DNA from: Chthonomonas sp.
Lineage (GTDB): Bacteria; Armatimonadota; Fimbriimonadia; Fimbriimonadales; Fimbriimonadaceae
Direction of reading: 5' to 3'
DNA length: 64,000 bases
NCBI GenBank assembly: GCA_016788585.1
Contig: JAEURP010000018.1
Span: 1-64,000 of the forward strand
The notes beneath the pieces were generated by a model. That model ran no database searches and was not told where the DNA came from. It saw only the letters and a program-made list of their open reading frames with translations. The position numbers and the translations under genes were made by a program. Below are positions 62,688 to 64,000 of the stretch, piece by piece. How positions within the stretch are numbered: position 1 is the first letter of the stretch; each line of letters begins with the position of its first letter.

Positions 62688-63690
62688 TGCTGTGCCTCAC
62701 TTTCGCATACCTGAATGCAGAGAAGAGGATGACAAGTAGCGACAAGATCAGGGTGGCAATGCCGGGGGGAACGTGAAGGGTTTGTACCGCCAGTGCTCCT
62801 TGCTGGAGCAAGCCATAGGCAAAGGCGCTAGGTATGATCCCGAGCGGATTACTACCGGCCAAGATCGCAACGCCGAGGGCATCGAACCCATATCCCGTGC
62901 TGAAACCCATGAAGAAGCGCCCTTCAAACGCTACTGCCTGCAGCCCGCCGCCGAGTCCTGCCACAGCACCGGATGCCATCAGTGCTGAGAAAGTTGTACG
63001 GCGAACATCGATGCCAGCAAAGGCTCCAGCTGTGCTGTTAGCGCCAGTGACGCTTAACTCGTATCCGGCCACGGTCCGTCGGAGCCACCATCCAAATGCC
63101 ACCACAATTCCAATGCCGAGCCCAAGTGCCCAGTTAACGTTCACGTCGCCAATTTGAATCCCACTCAGCATGGATTCTGGCGGTAACGTTTTGGTCGTAG
63201 GGAAGCCGGCCTCGGGATCCATGATAGGCCCCGAGACAAGGTGATTCGAGAGTTGAAACGCAATCATGTTGAGCATGATCGTGCTGATCACTTCATGACC
63301 GCCCCGATATGCTCGAATCCAGGCTGCTGGAAGTGCCCATAGAGCCCCGACAAGCGTTCCCGCGAGCGCACCCAAGATGACGCCCCCCAAGCCGCCAATT
63401 TGAAGAGCGACCACGGTCCCCGCCATTCCCCCCATCAGGAACTGACCCTCGACACCGATATTGAATAGTCCGGCGCGCAGAGCCCAAAAAACCGCTACGC
63501 CAAGAATCATGTAGGGGCAGAATCGTTTAAGTGTGTCGGCAAAGGCGGTGGGCGATCGGAACGTGTCGGTCAGCAGCGCGGTCATGACCTCAGCCGGATT
63601 TGCCCCCGACGTCATCAGTGCAATGAGAACGATAATGGCGCAGGTCAACCCCAAGATTCCTATCCGCATAGCGAGAGGAAGCGGCTTCAT
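62680..63690 (-). CDS. nucleoside-type ABC transporter permease (YufP/NupB-like)
   Basis: 336 residues, multi-spanning. The segment ALRAGLFNIGVEGQFLMGGM (about 70-90) and the coupling loop ELSVTGANSTAGAFAGIDV (about 213-231) identify the first permease of the BmpA-type family. The start overlaps the ATPase stop (ATGA) and the end overlaps the second permease, so the ATPase, this permease and the second permease form one tightly coupled operon. Confidence 0.88.
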   Translation of the reverse strand: MKPLPLAMRIGILGLTCAIIVLIALMTSGANPAEVMTALLTDTFRSPTAFADTLKRFCPYMILGVAVFWALRAGLFNIGVEGQFLMGGMAGTVVALQIGGLGGVILGALAGTLVGALWALPAAWIRAYRGGHEVISTIMLNMIAFQLSNHLVSGPIMDPEAGFPTTKTLPPESMLSGIQIGDVNVNWALGLGIGIVVAFGWWLRRTVAGYELSVTGANSTAGAFAGIDVRRTTFSALMASGAVAGLGGGLQAVAFEGRFFMGFSTGYGFDALGVAILAGSNPLGIIPSAFAYGLLQQGALAVQTLHVPPGIATLILSLLVILFSAFRYAKVRHSNG

Positions 63691-64000
63691 TTGGCACCTA
63701 CCATCAGCTGACCAATTTCAGCCCGTTTCTTTGCGGCTGGGCTCGAGATGAGTCCGCCATTGATCACCAAAATTCTGTCGCAAAACTCAAGCAGCTCGTC
63801 TAAGTCAAAGCTCACAATGAGGGCTCCGGCGCCGCGTTCGCAAACTTCGCGGAGCCCTTGGTAAACCGCGCGTGTCGCATCGATGTCGAGGCCGCGGGCG
63901 GGCTGAAAAGCAAGCACTAGGGAAGGGGACTCGCCGAGAGCGCGGGCCGCGACAAAACGTTGCTGGTTGCCGCCGCTCAGGCTACCTATCGGCTGGGCTG
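63687..64000 (-). CDS. nucleoside-type ABC transporter ATP-binding protein, C-terminal part
   Basis: The frame is open to the window edge, so only the last 104 residues are seen. They contain the signature LSGGNQQR, a Walker-B region ending AFQPARGLD and the switch region IVSFDLDELLEFCDRILVINGG. The FQPxRGLD variant (Gln instead of the catalytic acid) is normal for the second nucleotide-binding half of the duplicated ATPases in sugar and nucleoside importers (RbsA/YufO type). The full protein is expected to be about 500 residues. Confidence 0.88.
   Translation of the reverse strand, partial: AQPIGSLSGGNQQRFVAARALGESPSLVLAFQPARGLDIDATRAVYQGLREVCERGAGALIVSFDLDELLEFCDRILVINGGLISSPAAKKRAEIGQLMVGAK

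Noticed and set aside
1-64000. CRISPR arrays, prophage or transposon boundaries
   Set aside because: No regularly spaced direct repeats, transposase, integrase or target-site duplication was seen. Accessory genes are interspersed singly.

Overview
The window looks like chromosomal DNA from a free-living, moderately GC-rich bacterium. It is most likely a member of the Fimbriimonadia (Armatimonadota) or a close relative. This is inferred from the mixture of secreted proteins seen here: tails of the form VPEPxSMAALGLGxAALLRRRR (PEP-CTERM), others ending in a double EF-hand (dockerin-like) module that finishes with IANFG and follows a beta-domain carrying a W/F-L-R-K/R motif, and HAF-type repeats. 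Housekeeping genes sit among many orphan exported proteins, and many starts lack a Shine-Dalgarno but have a -10 box immediately upstream. I found no rRNA, tRNA, CRISPR array, transposase, integrase or phage gene.

Layout. 1-5.4 kb: end of an unknown gene, a cluster of hairpin repeats, pckA, a translationally coupled pair (tandem ABM-like protein and redoxin/cytochrome c protein), and pheS without pheT. 5.4-9.7 kb: a branched-chain amino acid (or amide) ABC transporter, livK-livH-livM-livG, with no livF. 9.8-15.9 kb: a secreted aspartyl protease with PDZ, a family 5 uracil-DNA glycosylase, an FmdB zinc ribbon protein, and two tandem paralogous metalloproteases with dockerin-like tails. 16-19.7 kb: pruA coupled to a polyferredoxin membrane protein fused to TPRs. 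19.7-28.1 kb: a beta-helix protein, then an overlapping operon of polytopic membrane protein, alpha-2-macroglobulin and VanW. 28.1-35.5 kb: a MetH that stops after its folate domain, mazG, pepF, and Lrp and MarR regulators.

35.5-52.4 kb contains the five genes of the classical str cluster in canonical order and on one strand (rpsL, rpsG, fusA, tuf, rpsJ), but spread over about 17 kb. Between them lie a DUF6886-like gene, zinc-ribbon and fibronectin-III proteins, a PEP-CTERM serine protease, an orphan secreted pair, a glycosyltransferase and a subtilase with HAF repeats. rpsL, fusA and tuf each have their own promoter with an 18-bp spacer. 52.5-61.8 kb: a PEP-CTERM protein, transketolase, a glycosidase-like secreted protein, a cytochrome c/sugar dehydrogenase lipoprotein, and two neighbouring paralogues that share one ectodomain but carry different C-terminal tails (dockerin-like versus PEP-CTERM). 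61.8-64 kb: two permeases and the end of the ATPase of a nucleoside-type ABC importer.

How the genes fit together: the window suggests amino-acid import and proline/glutamate catabolism (liv, pruA), gluconeogenesis and the pentose phosphate pathway (pckA, tkt), and an unusually large investment in exported proteases and surface proteins that use at least two C-terminal sorting or attachment systems. Neither the exosortase nor any cohesin-like partner lies in this window.
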